Of a stretch of 64,000 nucleotides of DNA, positions 43,712 to 53,222 are shown piece by piece (positions within the stretch are counted from its first letter, which is position 1; each line of letters opens with the position of its first letter). The notes under the pieces were generated by a model. The model had not been told where the DNA came from. It searched no databases and saw nothing but the letters and a program-made list of their open reading frames with translations. Made by a program: the position numbers and the translations under genes. The DNA is from Flavobacterium sp. Its GTDB lineage: Bacteria > Bacteroidota > Bacteroidia > Flavobacteriales > Flavobacteriaceae. The stretch lies in NCBI RefSeq assembly GCF_028689845.1, contig NZ_JAQVCH010000008.1, positions 36,858 to 100,857 of the forward strand, read 5' to 3'.

Positions 43712-44371
43712 TTACAAATTTTTTAAATCTTTAATTACTTTAAAAGCCACATCAACTTCTTCCTCACTAACTAAAATAGTAAATTCATTTGACGTAGAAA
43801 TCACCTCATTAATAATGATTCCTTCCCAAGCTAAGCGTTGAAAAATGAAGTAATATATTCCAGGAATACTAATATTTTCTTTAGGTAATTTAACCGTAAT
43901 TGAAGCTAAATTTTCTAATTTTTGAATGAGTTTCTCGTTAGAAAAATAGAGTTCTACTAAATGACCAACACTATCACTCACCACAATATTGGTTTCATTT
44001 ACACCACGAGAAGAAGTATAAAATATTCCGTTTTGCTTATTAATCTCCGATATCAAAGTTGCTTGTTTGTCTAAAATGGTATCTGAAACGGAAAACGTAA
44101 AATCAATTAATGAGGAACGAACGGTGATTTCTCCAATGTTTTTTAAGACTTTTAAAATTTTGTGATTCAGTTGAAAATCCAATTCTTCCGACATGCGTTT
44201 TAAAGCCATAACCACCGCTCCTTGTTTTACTTCTTTGCCTAATTCTTGTTCCAATTCAGGCATCATATTCCGTGAAAGTGAGGTTAAATTTATAATACCT
44301 TCGGATAAAGCGTTCAATAAAAAAGGTTTGGTTTTGATATAATTTTCAACTACAGAAGAAATCGTTTTCAT
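43712..44371 (-). CDS. ACT-domain-like protein (aspartate-kinase-regulatory-domain-like)
   Basis: A ~219-residue cytosolic protein, started at 44371 (MKTISSVVENYIKTKPFLL). The first ~80 residues are helical and resemble a small DNA-binding or dimerisation part (NLTSLSRNMMPELEQELG, VVMALKRMSEELDF). The rest has two ACT-like repeats (LIDFTFSVSDTILDKQ; ASITVKLPKENISIPGIYYFIFQRLAWEGIIINEVIST). Such genes are often labelled aspartate kinase in flavobacteria although there is no kinase domain. It may be an amino-acid-sensing regulator; the ligand is unknown. Confidence 0.7.
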   Translation of the reverse strand: MKTISSVVENYIKTKPFLLNALSEGIINLTSLSRNMMPELEQELGKEVKQGAVVMALKRMSEELDFQLNHKILKVLKNIGEITVRSSLIDFTFSVSDTILDKQATLISEINKQNGIFYTSSRGVNETNIVVSDSVGHLVELYFSNEKLIQKLENLASITVKLPKENISIPGIYYFIFQRLAWEGIIINEVISTSNEFTILVSEEEVDVAFKVIKDLKNL

Positions 44372-44435
44372 ATAATAATGTTTCAAAAAGCATACGAATA
44401 TATAAATAAAAACAATTTGTTACAATTGTAACAAA

Positions 44436-44795
44436 TTAAAAATAATAAAAGGCATCTTCTAAATGTTCAATTGCCATTTCGTTTCCGTTTTTATGGATAG
44501 CCATGATATCAAAACGTACTTTTACATCTAAATCTTGTTGAATCACATATTCATTAACTGCTTTTAGTAATAGTTGAATCTTTTTTGGTTTAACGAAATC
44601 TTGCGGCAATCCAAAATCGATAGATGAACGGGTTTTAACCTCAACAATTGCCAATACATCTGCCTTTTGAGCAATAATATCGACTTCTGCCTTTTGAAAC
44701 GTCCAATTGATTTCGCAAATTTCATAGCCGTTTTTCTTTAGAAAATCTACCGCTAATTCTTCACCCAATCTACCTAATTCATTGTGTTCTGCCAT
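44436..44795 (-). CDS. YraN family (UPF0102) endonuclease-like protein
   Basis: A 119-residue protein of the YraN family with a PD-(D/E)xK nuclease fold. It begins ELGRLGEELAVDFLKKNGYEI and has the active-site-like set EVDIIAQ and LAIVEVKTRSSIDFG (D, E-V-K). Family role is uncertain; it is related to Holliday-junction resolvases and is often found near rnhB. Stands close to the LD-carboxypeptidase gene (34 bp) on the same strand. Confidence 0.92.
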   Translation of the reverse strand: MAEHNELGRLGEELAVDFLKKNGYEICEINWTFQKAEVDIIAQKADVLAIVEVKTRSSIDFGLPQDFVKPKKIQLLLKAVNEYVIQQDLDVKVRFDIMAIHKNGNEMAIEHLEDAFYYF

Positions 44796-44829
44796 ATTTA
44801 AAATTCCAAGTTAAGCAAACAATTAATTT

Positions 44830-45795
44830 TTAATCAAAAACCAATTTACTTTCTGTTGCTGTTACTCCCAAGCTTACTTGTCTTCCGAAAATCAAGGCTC
44901 GGTTATCAGCAATATGTCCAGCGGGAAAATTATAAACTACTGGAATTTTATATTCTTTTGTGATGTCTTGAATAATTTCCAAAGCATTTTTTCCCCATGG
45001 AATGTCGTTGTCGTTCATTTTGGTCATGCTTCCGATGACAATTCCTTTTAAACTTTCCAAACAACCATTGCGTTTAAGGTTCATCATCATCCGATCAATA
45101 TGATATAAATATTCGTCTAAATCTTCGAGAAACAAAATTTTATCGGTGCAATCAATCGCCGATGCTGAGCCAAACAAACTGTATAAAATAGATAGATTCC
45201 CGCCAACTAGTTCGCCTTTAGCTGTTCCGATGCGGTTCATTTTATCATACGGAATTGTATACGAAAGTGGTTCGCCAAACAATGCTTTGCGCAAACTTTC
45301 TTTGGCCCCTGTCGATGCTTTTGGAATATTTACTGGCATCATCCCATGAATAGATTGAACGCCCAACGTATTTAAATGATTATGCAAAACCGTGACATCA
45401 CTAAACCCAATAACCCATTTTGGTTGTTGTTTAAATTTTGAAAAATCTACTAAATCAACCATACGAACCGTGCCATAACCGCCACGAACGCACCAAATAG
45501 CTTTGATTGTGGGATTGTCTATTTGTTGTTGAAAATCGGATGCTCGTTGTTCGTCTGTACCGGCCAATTGATTGCTATCCAACCCAATTGAAGAACCAAT
45601 CACTGTTTTTAATCCCCAATTTTCAAGAAATTCAATCGTTTGTTTTAAATCGTCATTCAAATGTTTTCGAGCAGTGGATACAATGGCAACGGTATCGCCT
45701 TTTTGTAAATACGGTGGTGTTATCATTTTTTTTGCAGATTGAGCATTAAGTTGAAAAAAGAGTGAAAGGATTAAAAGGGTTATGCATTTTTTCAT
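44830..45795 (-). CDS. LD-carboxypeptidase (S66 family, muramoyltetrapeptide carboxypeptidase)
   Basis: Cleaves the L,D bond of murein tetrapeptides during peptidoglycan recycling; 321 residues. This copy has a signal peptide (CITLLILSLFFQLNAQ), so it is probably periplasmic and not cytosolic like E. coli LdcA. Catalytic Ser is in VIGFSDVTVLHNHL, and the Glu/His partners in LFLEDLDEYLYHIDRM and FPAGHIADNRALIFG. CVRGGYGTVRMVDLVDF and GGNLSILYSLFG are further signatures. Probably followed by yraN in the same transcript. Confidence 0.92.
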   Translation of the reverse strand: MKKCITLLILSLFFQLNAQSAKKMITPPYLQKGDTVAIVSTARKHLNDDLKQTIEFLENWGLKTVIGSSIGLDSNQLAGTDEQRASDFQQQIDNPTIKAIWCVRGGYGTVRMVDLVDFSKFKQQPKWVIGFSDVTVLHNHLNTLGVQSIHGMMPVNIPKASTGAKESLRKALFGEPLSYTIPYDKMNRIGTAKGELVGGNLSILYSLFGSASAIDCTDKILFLEDLDEYLYHIDRMMMNLKRNGCLESLKGIVIGSMTKMNDNDIPWGKNALEIIQDITKEYKIPVVYNFPAGHIADNRALIFGRQVSLGVTATESKLVFD

Positions 45796-45890
45796 GATTC
45801 ACTAGTTTTTCTACAAACAAATAAACAAATTTTTCTATCGTATCGCAACGTTTTGGTCAAATAGATTGTTCATTTTGAGCATCCTTTTCT

Positions 45891-46024
45891 AGCCCGGATA
45901 GTAGCGGAAAGCCTTTTGCAGGATTTTTGCCTTTTTTCTTGGTAAAAAAGAGCGACTTTAGAAGCTCCTTTTTTGGCTTAGAAAAAAGCAACAAGACCAA
46001 AAAGCTTGTAGCGAATAGCCGGAA
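45891..46024. repeat. Flavobacterial intergenic repeat element
   Basis: Non-coding block starting AGCCCGGATAGTAGCGGAAAG and ending GTAGCGAATAGCCGGAAAAG. Between them are oppositely oriented T-rich and A-rich tracts (CCTTTTTTCTT..TAAAAAAG and CTTTTTTGGCTTAGAAAAAAG) that could fold. The paired edge motifs (CGGATAGTAGCGG, TAGCGAATAGCCGG) are familiar as a dispersed element in Flavobacterium genomes. The small open frame across it is not a gene. The remainder of 45796-46143 shows nothing else except a -7-like TATTTTTG at 46092-46099 ahead of metG. Confidence 0.6.
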
Positions 46025-46143
46025 AAGCTTCTGAAAAAAAATAAAATGCAAACCGTGTCACAAAGCATTCGTACGGGTGCGATAAAAAACTTATTTTTGC
46101 ATTTCATTCTGAACTTATTTCAGCGTCAAATTTAGAAAATCCA

Positions 46144-48228
46144 ATGATAGAAAATCCGAAAAGATATACGATTACAGCCGCATTACCTTATACCAACGGC
46201 CCGATTCATATTGGCCATTTGGCTGGTGTTTATGTACCTTCTGATATTTATGCTCGTTATTTGCGACTGCAAGGAAAAGATGTCGCATTTATTTGTGGTA
46301 GCGACGAACACGGCGTAGCCATTTCGATGAAAGCAAAAAAAGAAGGGATTTCACCACAAGAAGTGATTGATAAATATGACGGAATTATCCGGAAATCTTT
46401 TGCTGATTTCGGTATTTCGTTTGATAATTATTCACGGACATCCGCTAAAATTCATCATGATACCGCTCAAGCTTTTTTTAAGAAATTAAATGACCAAGGC
46501 GACTTTATTGAAGAAGTAACCGAACAATTATATGACGCCAAAGCCAATCAGTTTTTAGCCGACCGTTTTGTAACGGGAACGTGTCCGAAATGTGCCAATC
46601 CAGAAGCCTATGGCGATCAATGTGAAAAATGTGGTTCCACGCTAAACGCAACCGATTTGATTAATCCGAAGTCGACCATAACAGGAGATGCACCGATTAT
46701 GAAGGAAACCAAGCACTGGTTTTTGCCATTAGACCGATACCAAGACTTTTTAGAAAAATGGATTCTTAAAGACCATGCAAAAGATTGGAAAACAAATGTG
46801 TTGGGTCAAGTAAAATCATGGTTAGATGATGGTTTAAAACCAAGAGCCGTAACACGTGATTTAGATTGGGGAATTGATGTTCCTGTGGAAGGTGCCGAAG
46901 GAAAAAAACTATATGTTTGGTTTGATGCTCCGATTGGATACATTTCGGCAACCAAAGAATGGGCTGAACGTGAAGGAAAAAATTGGGAACCTTATTGGAA
47001 AGATGCTGACACAAAATTAGTACACTTTATAGGAAAAGATAATATTGTTTTTCATTGTATCATTTTTCCAGCGATGTTGAAAGCCGAAGGAAGTTTTATT
47101 TTACCCGATAATGTTCCGGCAAATGAATTCTTAAATTTAGAAGGAAATAAACTGTCTACGTCTAAAAACTGGGCGGTTTGGCTGCATGAATATTTGCTTG
47201 ATTTTCCGGAAAAGCAAGATGTATTGCGGTATGCTTTAACGGCTAATGCTCCAGAAACAAAAGACAACGATTTTACATGGAAAGACTTTCAGGCAAGAAA
47301 CAACAATGAATTAGCTGCTGTTTATGGGAATTTCATTAATCGTGTGGTAGTTTTAACGCATAAATATTATGATGGCGTTGTGCCAACGCCAAATGAGTTA
47401 AGTGATTTTGACGAACAAACTTTAGCCGAATTAAAAGCGTATCCGGCGGTAATTTCAAGCTCTATAGAACGTTACCGTTTTAGAGAAGCACAAGTAGAAT
47501 TAATGAATGTGGCTCGTCTTGGTAATAAATATTTGGCCGATGAAGAACCTTGGAAAATGGTTAAAGAAAACCCGGAACGTGTAAAAACGCAAATGTATGT
47601 GGCTTTACAAATCGCAGCAGCTTTAGCGATTTTGTCTGAACCATTTTTGCCATTTACCGCAAAAAAACTAAAAAACATTCTTGTCATTCCGACGAAGGAG
47701 GAATCTCAAAATGAATGGGAAAAAATTGGTGAAGGAAAATTTATGATTAGTTCGCAGCACCAAATCAATTCGGCTGAAATATTGTTTGCCCAAATTGAAG
47801 ATACTGAGATAACCAAACAAATTGACAAATTAGAAGCTACAAAAACAGCTAATAGAATGGAGATTACCTCGGCACTGGCAATGACTGAACCTCAAAAAGA
47901 AACATCAACTTTTGATGATTTTTCTAAATTAGATTTGCGAGTGGGTACGATTTTAGAAGCCGAAAAAATGCCAAAAGCAAATAAACTTTTGGTTTTAAAA
48001 GTCGATACCGGAATAGATGTGCGAACAATTGTTTCTGGAATTGCCGAACATTTTTCGCCAGAGGAAGTGATTGGTAAACGTGTGACGGTTTTAGTGAACT
48101 TAGCACCAAGAGCGTTGCGAGGTGTGGAAAGTCAAGGAATGATATTGATGACCAACAATGCCGAAGGAAAACTGGTTTTTGTAAATCCGGATGCAGAGGG
48201 TGTCGAAAATGGAGCTTTGATTAGTTAA
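46144..48228 (+). CDS. metG: Methionyl-tRNA synthetase
   Basis: Charges tRNA-Met; 694 residues. Class I catalytic core with HIGH at 22-25 and KLSTS in the KMSKS position (about 335). Zinc-knuckle cysteines are in [18 protein letters not shown], and the C-terminal tRNA-binding (Tyr/Phe-tRNA-like OB) domain begins at [18 protein letters not shown]. Residues ~513-522 ([10 protein letters not shown]) are encoded by CTTGTCATTCCGACGAAGGAGGAATCTC, which looks like a dispersed repeat read in frame in the linker after the anticodon-binding domain. The rest is intact and presumably functional. Confidence 0.97.
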   Translation: MIENPKRYTITAALPYTNGPIHIGHLAGVYVPSDIYARYLRLQGKDVAFICGSDEHGVAISMKAKKEGISPQEVIDKYDGIIRKSFADFGISFDNYSRTSAKIHHDTAQAFFKKLNDQGDFIEEVTEQLYDAKANQFLADRFVTGTCPKCANPEAYGDQCEKCGSTLNATDLINPKSTITGDAPIMKETKHWFLPLDRYQDFLEKWILKDHAKDWKTNVLGQVKSWLDDGLKPRAVTRDLDWGIDVPVEGAEGKKLYVWFDAPIGYISATKEWAEREGKNWEPYWKDADTKLVHFIGKDNIVFHCIIFPAMLKAEGSFILPDNVPANEFLNLEGNKLSTSKNWAVWLHEYLLDFPEKQDVLRYALTANAPETKDNDFTWKDFQARNNNELAAVYGNFINRVVVLTHKYYDGVVPTPNELSDFDEQTLAELKAYPAVISSSIERYRFREAQVELMNVARLGNKYLADEEPWKMVKENPERVKTQMYVALQIAAALAILSEPFLPFTAKKLKNILVIPTKEESQNEWEKIGEGKFMISSQHQINSAEILFAQIEDTEITKQIDKLEATKTANRMEITSALAMTEPQKETSTFDDFSKLDLRVGTILEAEKMPKANKLLVLKVDTGIDVRTIVSGIAEHFSPEEVIGKRVTVLVNLAPRALRGVESQGMILMTNNAEGKLVFVNPDAEGVENGALIS
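47680..47707 (+). repeat. Repeat-like sequence inside metG
   Basis: The 28-nt string beginning CTTGTCATTCCGACGAAGG has the form of a short dispersed repeat I know from Bacteroidota intergenic regions (the gtcatt-cgacgaaggagaaatc type). Here it is in frame within metG and encodes LVIPTKEES. The identification relies on memory of the repeat family. Confidence 0.55.
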
Positions 48229-48233
48229 AACAA

Positions 48234-49085
48234 ATGAAAAACAAGCCCAGAATTGCTCTACTAATAGGGATAATCTGTATTTCAATATTCCCAATTTTAA
48301 TTAGATTACAATTAACTTCGGGTTTAATTTCAGCTTTTTACCGAATGGCAATTGCTCTTGGCTTGCTTTTGCCTTATGTTTTAATCACAAACAAAGTCAA
48401 GCTTCTCAGAAAAAAACTTCTCTTGACTGCGATTCTTTGTGGTGTTTTGTTTGCAGCGGACGTAGCTGTTTGGAACATTGCAATACAAAAATCGAGTGCT
48501 ACTCAAGCTACGCTTTTAACCAATTTAGCACCTGTTTGGGTCGGCATAATCTCCTATTTATTTTTAAAAAACAAACCCGCTTTTAACTTTTGGATTGGCA
48601 CATTCGTTGCAATAGTAGGAATGATTACCTTAGTTGGTTTTGACTTTTTCATCGAATTAAATTTTGACTTGGCTTTTAACTTAGCTATCTTATCAGGTGT
48701 TTTATATGCTATTTATATTTTAGTGAGTAAAAAGGTGTTGTCGGAAGTAGACGTATATTCTTTTATGACGATTTCACTAATTTCATCAACGCTGTTTTTA
48801 AGCATCGTTTGTTTAATTGCTGGCGAACCTTTTTACGGATTTTCAGATAAAGCTTGGTTATTCCTTTTTATTCAAGGTGCTGTTTGTCAATTAGCCGCTT
48901 GGTTATTAATTAGCTACGCTACTCAAAATATGCGTGCCACAAGAGTTTCGTTAAGTTTGTTGAGTCAAGGTGTGATTGCTACGTTTTTAGCTTGGTTATT
49001 CATCGATGAAAAAGTAACTTTACAAATGATAATCGGTGGTATTATTTTGCTTTTTGGAATTCGTATTACATTTTATAAAAATTAG
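48234..49085 (+). CDS. EamA/DMT-superfamily transporter
   Basis: Inner-membrane permease of 283 residues with about ten helices in two EamA halves. Typical features are FPILIRLQLTSGLISAFYRMAIA, the NLAPVWVGIISYLFL segment ending the first half and LSQGVIATFLAWLFIDEKVT in the second. It starts 5 bp after metG. Members export metabolites such as amino acids; the substrate here is unknown. Confidence 0.9.
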   Translation: MKNKPRIALLIGIICISIFPILIRLQLTSGLISAFYRMAIALGLLLPYVLITNKVKLLRKKLLLTAILCGVLFAADVAVWNIAIQKSSATQATLLTNLAPVWVGIISYLFLKNKPAFNFWIGTFVAIVGMITLVGFDFFIELNFDLAFNLAILSGVLYAIYILVSKKVLSEVDVYSFMTISLISSTLFLSIVCLIAGEPFYGFSDKAWLFLFIQGAVCQLAAWLLISYATQNMRATRVSLSLLSQGVIATFLAWLFIDEKVTLQMIIGGIILLFGIRITFYKN

Positions 49086-49091
49086 TCACTC

Positions 49092-49787
49092 ATGAAAAAT
49101 ATAAACATAATCGCTTTTGACGCAGATGATACCCTTTGGCACAACGAACCTTATTTTGATGAAGCCCAAGAACGTTTTTGTCACTTATTTCAAGATTTTG
49201 CTTCTAGTCAAGAAATTTTAGGTTTAATTCTGAATCACCAAGTTAAAAATTTGCCGCTTTATGGTTTTGGAATCAAAGCCTTTACCCTTTCGATGATTGA
49301 AGCCGCTTTGCAATTAACCAATCATCAAATTTCCGGAAAAGGAATTGAACAAATTATGGTTATTGGAAAAGATTTATTGCAAAAACCGGTAGAACTTTTA
49401 CCAGAAGTGGAAGAAGTTTTAAAACAATTAAAAGGAAAATACAAATTAGTTGTCGCTACAAAAGGCGATTTAAAAGACCAGCATCGAAAATTACACGATT
49501 CTGGAATTGGTCCATATTTTCATCATATTGAAGTGCTGAGTGATAAGACAGAGTTGGATTATCAAAAAATGTTAGGCCGTTTAGATACACAAGCCAGCGA
49601 TTTATTGATGATTGGCAATTCGTTAAAATCAGATGTGTTGCCTATTCTAAAATTAGGCGGGCAAGCAATTCACATTCCGTATGCAACCACGTGGGAATAT
49701 GAAAAAATTGATTTTGAAATTAACCATCCTAATTTTATAGCTCTTACTTCTGTAAAAGAAATTCTACCATTACTGCTTCCTGCGTAA
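49092..49787 (+). CDS. HAD-family hydrolase
   Basis: Cytosolic phosphatase-like protein of 231 residues. Motif I is DADDTLWHNE (nucleophile Asp10 region), motif II VVATKG and motif IV LLMIGNSLKSDVLP. A helical cap lies between motifs I and II. The DTLW start suggests a nucleotidase/phosphoglycolate-phosphatase-like (HAD-IA) member. It starts 6 bp after the transporter gene. Confidence 0.9.
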   Translation: MKNINIIAFDADDTLWHNEPYFDEAQERFCHLFQDFASSQEILGLILNHQVKNLPLYGFGIKAFTLSMIEAALQLTNHQISGKGIEQIMVIGKDLLQKPVELLPEVEEVLKQLKGKYKLVVATKGDLKDQHRKLHDSGIGPYFHHIEVLSDKTELDYQKMLGRLDTQASDLLMIGNSLKSDVLPILKLGGQAIHIPYATTWEYEKIDFEINHPNFIALTSVKEILPLLLPA

Positions 49788-49859
49788 AGTTTTATTGCCT
49801 TTTTAGTAAATTGGTTTGATTCTCTCGTATTTTTGATTCTAAATTTGATGCATTTTACT

Positions 49860-51275
49860 ATGAAAAAGAGTTTTTGGATTATTGCCTTGTTTTCATTTCA
49901 ATTAATCTGGAGTCAAACTAAAATTGCTTCGGCGACACTAGAATTAAAAAAAGGTTCAGAGTATCAAAAATTAATGCAGATTCATCATTCAAAAACCGAT
50001 GAATTATTTGTGTCTGCCTCTGACAAAGAAAAAATAACCCTTTTTAAATTTAATCGGGCTTTGTTTTTGGCGGATCGTTTACAAGCACCAAAACAAAAAT
50101 CTTATTCTAATCAATTAGGCCATAGTTTTCTCGAAAATGGCGAAACGGTGCTTTATTTTTCTTCGGATGATTCCAAAAAAATAATGGCTTTTACTTTTGA
50201 TTTCAACAATCAGAAAACAACTGCACATCTTTTTAGTATTCCCTTTAAAGACGAACTACTCATAACCCAATTTTCTACTAATAATCGGTTTTATATGTTA
50301 AGTCACAACCGTTATGAAAAGCACCTCAAATGTTATGTTTTAGAAGGGAATTCGTATCAAGAAATACTTTTAAACTTCTCTGATTACAAGGCAAATCTCA
50401 CTAAAAACAACATGATTCCTGTAGTTGATTATATTGAAAAAAGCTCTGTTGAAGTGATTGATAACACCATTTTTAATCCGCTTTATAGTGGGGCTTATAA
50501 GGTGAAGTTATATCCGCAAAACGACAAAGTAGTCCTAACCCTAGATAGTAGTTCCGTTTTAACCCAAGTACTTGAAATTGATTTAAATTCATTTGAAATT
50601 TCAGAAAAAGCTTTCCCGCAACCGGAATTAGGAGACGTAATTGGCAATTCCAACTCCTTTCTTTTTCAAGATAAACTTTTTCAAATCAATGCCAATGCAG
50701 AGCAATTGGTGCTTACGATTCAGGATTATGCTCAACAAGAAAGTCCAATTCACTACCGTTTTAATTCTACTGAAAATGCTGATTTTAAAAACTCTCCTTT
50801 TTTACTTCAAACCGGCAATAAACCTGTTAAAGAATTAAAAAACAGCAAAAAGTTTTTATCGCGATTACAAAATAAATCGGCAGGTATCACGGTTTATAAA
50901 AGTGAAAACGATTTTCTGCTCACCGTTGGTGGCACCAATATGGTTTTAAGCACGGAAAGTTTAGTCTTTGGCTCTCTATTTTCTGTCGGAAGTGTTTTAG
51001 CGAGTGGCGAAGTTTATATTCCAGAATTATATGGCGACCAAATTCCTCAAAATTTATTTTTTGAATGTCGATTAGATGCTACCTTTAAACCTGAAAAATT
51101 GAGTTTTTCGCCCTTAGCAACCGACTATGTTTCTTATTTTTTAGAAGAACACAGCTCTATTTCTGTTTATCATTTAATTAAATACCACGATTTTTATTTA
51201 ATGAGTTATTATGACGCCAAAGAAAAGCAACTACAACTTCGTAAATTTGAAGACGGTTACCCCGAAAAATTTTGA
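49860..51275 (+). CDS. Secreted protein of unknown function
   Basis: About 471 residues with a signal peptide (SFWIIALFSFQLIWSQ) from the Met at 49860; an in-frame Met nine codons upstream is less likely. The mature protein is beta-rich with many short strands and no clear motif, and has no T9SS sorting domain or membrane helix, so it is probably periplasmic. It lies 6 bp upstream of the HDAC-family gene. A TATTTTTG box at 49828-49835 may be the promoter. I do not recognise the family. Confidence 0.75.
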   Translation: MKKSFWIIALFSFQLIWSQTKIASATLELKKGSEYQKLMQIHHSKTDELFVSASDKEKITLFKFNRALFLADRLQAPKQKSYSNQLGHSFLENGETVLYFSSDDSKKIMAFTFDFNNQKTTAHLFSIPFKDELLITQFSTNNRFYMLSHNRYEKHLKCYVLEGNSYQEILLNFSDYKANLTKNNMIPVVDYIEKSSVEVIDNTIFNPLYSGAYKVKLYPQNDKVVLTLDSSSVLTQVLEIDLNSFEISEKAFPQPELGDVIGNSNSFLFQDKLFQINANAEQLVLTIQDYAQQESPIHYRFNSTENADFKNSPFLLQTGNKPVKELKNSKKFLSRLQNKSAGITVYKSENDFLLTVGGTNMVLSTESLVFGSLFSVGSVLASGEVYIPELYGDQIPQNLFFECRLDATFKPEKLSFSPLATDYVSYFLEEHSSISVYHLIKYHDFYLMSYYDAKEKQLQLRKFEDGYPEKF

Positions 51276-51281
51276 TTTATC

Positions 51282-52184
51282 ATGTTACCAATTGCTTTTC
51301 ATCCACTTTTTAAACATCCGTTACCGGAAGGTCATCGTTTTCCGATGCTGAAATATGAATTATTACCCCAGCAATTAATGCATGAAGGAACCGCATTAGC
51401 AACTGACTTTTTTGAACCTGCAATTCCAGATTTAGAATTTATTTATGCGGTGCATGAAAAAGCGTATGTAGAGCATTTGCTCAATTTAACGTTAAGTCCA
51501 AAAGCTGTTCGAAAAATTGGCTTTCCGCTCTCTGCTGGATTAATCGAACGTGAATTACGCATTGCAAACGGCACTATTTTAGGAGCCTTAAAGTCGCTTG
51601 AAACAGGAATTTCATTTAATATTGCTGGCGGAACACATCATGCTTTTACGAATCGTGGCGAAGCTTTTTGTCTATTAAATGACCAAGCGATTGCGGCTCA
51701 ATATCTATTATCAAAAAAGCTGGTAAAGAAAATAGTAATTGTTGATTTAGATGTGCACCAAGGAAATGGAACAGCTGAGATTTTTGAAAAAAACAAGGCT
51801 GTGTTTACTTTTTCAATGCATGGAAAATCGAACTATCCGTTTAAAAAAGAAGTATCTGATTTGGATATTTCCTTGCCAGACAGCACCATGGATAGCTTTT
51901 ATTTAAATCAATTATATGAAACCTTGCCTAAATTAATTGAGCAAGAAAAACCAGATTTTATTTTTTATTTGGCCGGAGTAGATATTTTAGAAACTGACAA
52001 ATTAGGAAAATTATCTTGTACTATCGAAGGTTGCAAAAAACGCGACCAATTTGTTTTAGAATTATGTAAAAAACATGAAATTCCTGTGCAGGTGAGTATG
52101 GGCGGAGGTTATTCGCCAGAAATTAAAACCATTATTGATGCTCATGCCAATACTTTTCGGATAGCACATTCGGTTTTTCATTAA
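51282..52184 (+). CDS. Histone-deacetylase-superfamily protein (AcuC/APAH-like)
   Basis: Zn-dependent deacetylase-like protein of 300 residues. Catalytic and metal-binding residues are visible in AGGTHHAFTNRGEAFC (His-His dyad), VDLDVHQGNGTAEIF (Asp/His zinc ligands) and YLAGVDILETDKLG (Asp ligand). Bacterial members deacetylate polyamines, acetyl-CoA synthetase or other small molecules; the substrate is not set by sequence. Ends overlapping the convergent CBS gene by 4 bp. Confidence 0.93.
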   Translation: MLPIAFHPLFKHPLPEGHRFPMLKYELLPQQLMHEGTALATDFFEPAIPDLEFIYAVHEKAYVEHLLNLTLSPKAVRKIGFPLSAGLIERELRIANGTILGALKSLETGISFNIAGGTHHAFTNRGEAFCLLNDQAIAAQYLLSKKLVKKIVIVDLDVHQGNGTAEIFEKNKAVFTFSMHGKSNYPFKKEVSDLDISLPDSTMDSFYLNQLYETLPKLIEQEKPDFIFYLAGVDILETDKLGKLSCTIEGCKKRDQFVLELCKKHEIPVQVSMGGGYSPEIKTIIDAHANTFRIAHSVFH

Positions 52185-52657
52185 CTATGATTCTTTAACC
52201 AATTAGTGCCTTCCCATTGAATAACAGCTTTAAGCACATTTTTCTGACTGATTAATCCTATTATTTTTCCTTGGTGAATTACAGGAAAATTTCTTTTTTT
52301 TGTGGTTAAAAATTTATCCGCCACATCAAAAATACTGTCACTCGGACTCACACAAATTACATTTTTGGTCATATAATGGCCAATACTCATTTCGTTTAAA
52401 GGCAAATTATAATACTTGCTTTCCGTAATTTGTTTGATACAATCTCCTTCTGAAATAATTCCCAGAACTTCATTTGTTTCAGAAACTACTGGCCCACCCG
52501 AAATAGCATTTTTAATAATAGAATCCATCACTTCTAAAATAGTTTGAGACGAATTGAAACAAACAACCGATTTGTTCATGTGATCCTCTACACGAATTTG
52601 TTCTGGTTTAGTAGCAGTTTTTCCCACTAAATCTCCTTGATAGCTTTTAATTCCCAT
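52181..52657 (-). CDS. CBS-domain pair protein
   Basis: About 158 residues from the start at 52657; an earlier Met at 52705 overlaps the hairpin region. Two CBS repeats are seen: VEDHMNKSVVCFNSSQTILEVMDSI with GISEGD, and IGHYMTKNVICVSPSDSIFDVADKFL with VIHQGKIIGLISQKNVL. Tandem CBS modules bind adenine nucleotides and regulate a partner; here the module stands alone. Partner unknown. Confidence 0.92.
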   Translation of the reverse strand: MGIKSYQGDLVGKTATKPEQIRVEDHMNKSVVCFNSSQTILEVMDSIIKNAISGGPVVSETNEVLGIISEGDCIKQITESKYYNLPLNEMSIGHYMTKNVICVSPSDSIFDVADKFLTTKKRNFPVIHQGKIIGLISQKNVLKAVIQWEGTNWLKNHS

Positions 52658-52696
52658 GGCTAATAGATTTAAAATTAGAACTTTAAATATACAAAA

Positions 52697-52726
52697 AAAA
52701 ACCATTCACCGCAGTAAATGGTTTTT
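52697..52726 (-). terminator. Terminator of the HRDC-protein gene
   Basis: Stem AAAAACCATT (52697-52706) pairs with AATGGTTTTT (52717-52726) around a 10-nt loop, flanked by an A tract that becomes a T run on the minus strand. It separates the HRDC/ssb block from the CBS gene. Confidence 0.8.
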
Positions 52727-52754
52727 AAAAAAACAGTAAATTGAATAGATTAAG

Positions 52755-53207
52755 TTAACTTGCTTGTAATAAACTAAGAATATCAAGGCCATATCGGGCT
52801 ATTTTTTGCTCACCAAAACCTTTAATTTTTTTCAAGTCTTCTACCGATTCAGGTTTCATTTTGGCAATGGTCATCAATTCAGAATTGTGACAAATCATGT
52901 ATTGCGGCATCCCTAAAGTTATCGATTTTTCACTTCTCCAACTTTTTAGTGAATTCAGCGTATTCTTTTCAGCTTGGCTTAATTCTTCATAATTTAAGAT
53001 AGCGACTTTTTCAGCTTCTTGCGGCTCTTTTGTTTTAGTGGTCTTAGCCGAATAAAAAACAAGAACCGACCAATAATCAATCATCCCTGAGATAAAATTT
53101 GTAGCTGTTTTTTCTACAGTTATTTCTGTTAAAAACTGATTAATAATATCCTGATCGTTCTGCAAGTGCTCCCCACTTACCCGAACTCTAAAGTGTTTTA
53201 CTTTCAT
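52755..53207 (-). CDS. Free-standing HRDC-domain protein
   Basis: A 150-residue protein whose C-terminal ~75 residues form an HRDC domain (LNSLKSWRSEKSITLGMPQY, CHNSELMTIAKMKPESVEDL, GFGEQKIARYGLDIL), as in RecQ and RNase D. The N-terminal ~70 residues (FRVRVSGEHLQNDQDIINQFL) look like a small separate domain that I do not recognise by name. No helicase is attached. It follows two ssb genes and is preceded by the same ACGCCATG start context, suggesting a shared nucleic-acid task. Confidence 0.88.
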   Translation of the reverse strand: MKVKHFRVRVSGEHLQNDQDIINQFLTEITVEKTATNFISGMIDYWSVLVFYSAKTTKTKEPQEAEKVAILNYEELSQAEKNTLNSLKSWRSEKSITLGMPQYMICHNSELMTIAKMKPESVEDLKKIKGFGEQKIARYGLDILSLLQAS

Positions 53208-53222
53208 GGCGTTTAGTATAGA

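Noticed and set aside
45857..46051. A 64-codon minus-strand frame before metG
   Set aside because: It lies across the intergenic repeat element; the Phe/Lys runs come from T and A tracts, and there is no start context.
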